From Pseudomonadota bacterium (GTDB lineage: Bacteria; Pseudomonadota; Alphaproteobacteria; Rhizobiales; Methyloligellaceae): a stretch of 5,237 nucleotides of DNA. The notes below the pieces were generated by a model that saw only the letters and a list, made by a program, of their open reading frames with translations, was not told where the DNA came from and ran no database searches. The DNA is taken from contig JADFHH010000163.1 of assembly GCA_022567275.1 (NCBI GenBank), positions 1-5,237 on the forward strand, given 5' to 3'. The position numbers and the translations under genes were made by a program. Shown piece after piece: positions 5,044 through 5,237 of the stretch (position 1 is the first letter of the stretch; every line of letters starts with the position of its first letter).

Positions 5044-5237
5044 GTGATTCGCTTTAAAAATGTTGGACTGCGCTATGGCCTTGGTCCGGAAGTGTTGCGC
5101 GATGTGGATTTCCATCTCGTGCCGGGTTCGTTTCATTTTCTGACCGGGCCGTCGGGCGCGGGAAAAACCTCGCTGTTGCGGATGCTGTTCATGTCGCTGC
5201 GCCCCCGCCGCGGGCTGATTCATCTGTTCGGCCCGGA
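5044..5237 (+). CDS. ftsE: Cell division ATP-binding protein FtsE, N-terminal part, 3' end outside window
   Basis: FtsE is the cytoplasmic ATPase of the FtsEX complex, an ABC-type machine that acts at the septum to control peptidoglycan hydrolysis. Sixty-four residues are visible, under a third of the usual length of about 220. The opening MIRFKNVGLRYGLGPEVLRD and the stretch PGSFHFLTGPSGAGKTSLLR are typical of the family; the Walker A motif GPSGAGKT is at 35-42, with GLIHLFG following at 57-63. The signature and Walker B motifs fall beyond the window. The start is a GTG at 5044, supported by GGAG at 5031-5034 nine bases upstream and by alignment of the N-terminus with the family. ftsX is expected next. 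Other ABC ATPases such as LolD are less likely, given the IRFxNVGLRYG opening and the neighbour. Confidence 0.92.
   Translation, partial: MIRFKNVGLRYGLGPEVLRDVDFHLVPGSFHFLTGPSGAGKTSLLRMLFMSLRPRRGLIHLFGP

Overview
The window is a stretch of bacterial chromosome that looks alphaproteobacterial. It is GC-rich, and two of its gene pairings are ones I know from that class: trxB followed by an LsrB/VtlR-type LysR regulator, and an MJ0042 zinc-ribbon/DUF3426 membrane protein divergent from ftsE. I cannot name a genus. Apart from the intergenic repeats, the gene content is ordinary housekeeping.

Layout, left to right. Positions 1-1015 (+) hold the last 337 residues of an AcnA-type aconitase, whose start lies outside the window. 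It ends at a strong stem-loop terminator that also has a T-run on the other strand, so it could stop the converging lysR transcript too. Two weaker hairpins and a perfect 22-bp palindrome fill the rest of the acnA-lysR gap. On the minus strand, trxB (2262-3224) is followed after 68 bases by the LysR gene (1303-2193), with a GC-rich hairpin between them; they probably form one operon transcribed from upstream of 3224. From 3225 to 4006 there is no convincing gene. This 780-base island carries a small repeat family (an inverted copy and two direct copies of a hairpin unit), a GC-rich foldable segment, a 22-base tandem repeat and a head-to-head pair of REP-like hairpins. At 4007-4909 (-) lies the zinc-ribbon membrane protein, and after a 134-base divergent promoter region ftsE starts at 5044 (+) and runs off the window.

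How the genes fit together. Thioredoxin reductase keeps thioredoxin reduced. The linked LysR protein belongs to a group that, in rhizobial relatives, has been tied to redox and envelope control, so a redox module is plausible here. Aconitase is an Fe-S TCA-cycle enzyme sensitive to oxidation, but it converges on the regulator and nothing in the sequence shows control by it. FtsE is the ATPase of the FtsEX division complex. The divergent zinc-ribbon protein is a conserved neighbour of unknown function.

I see no clearly new multi-gene system. The best candidates for a second look are the 3413-3629 repeat family, which shows a compensatory base-pair change between copies, and the related TGCA palindromes on either side of the LysR gene.
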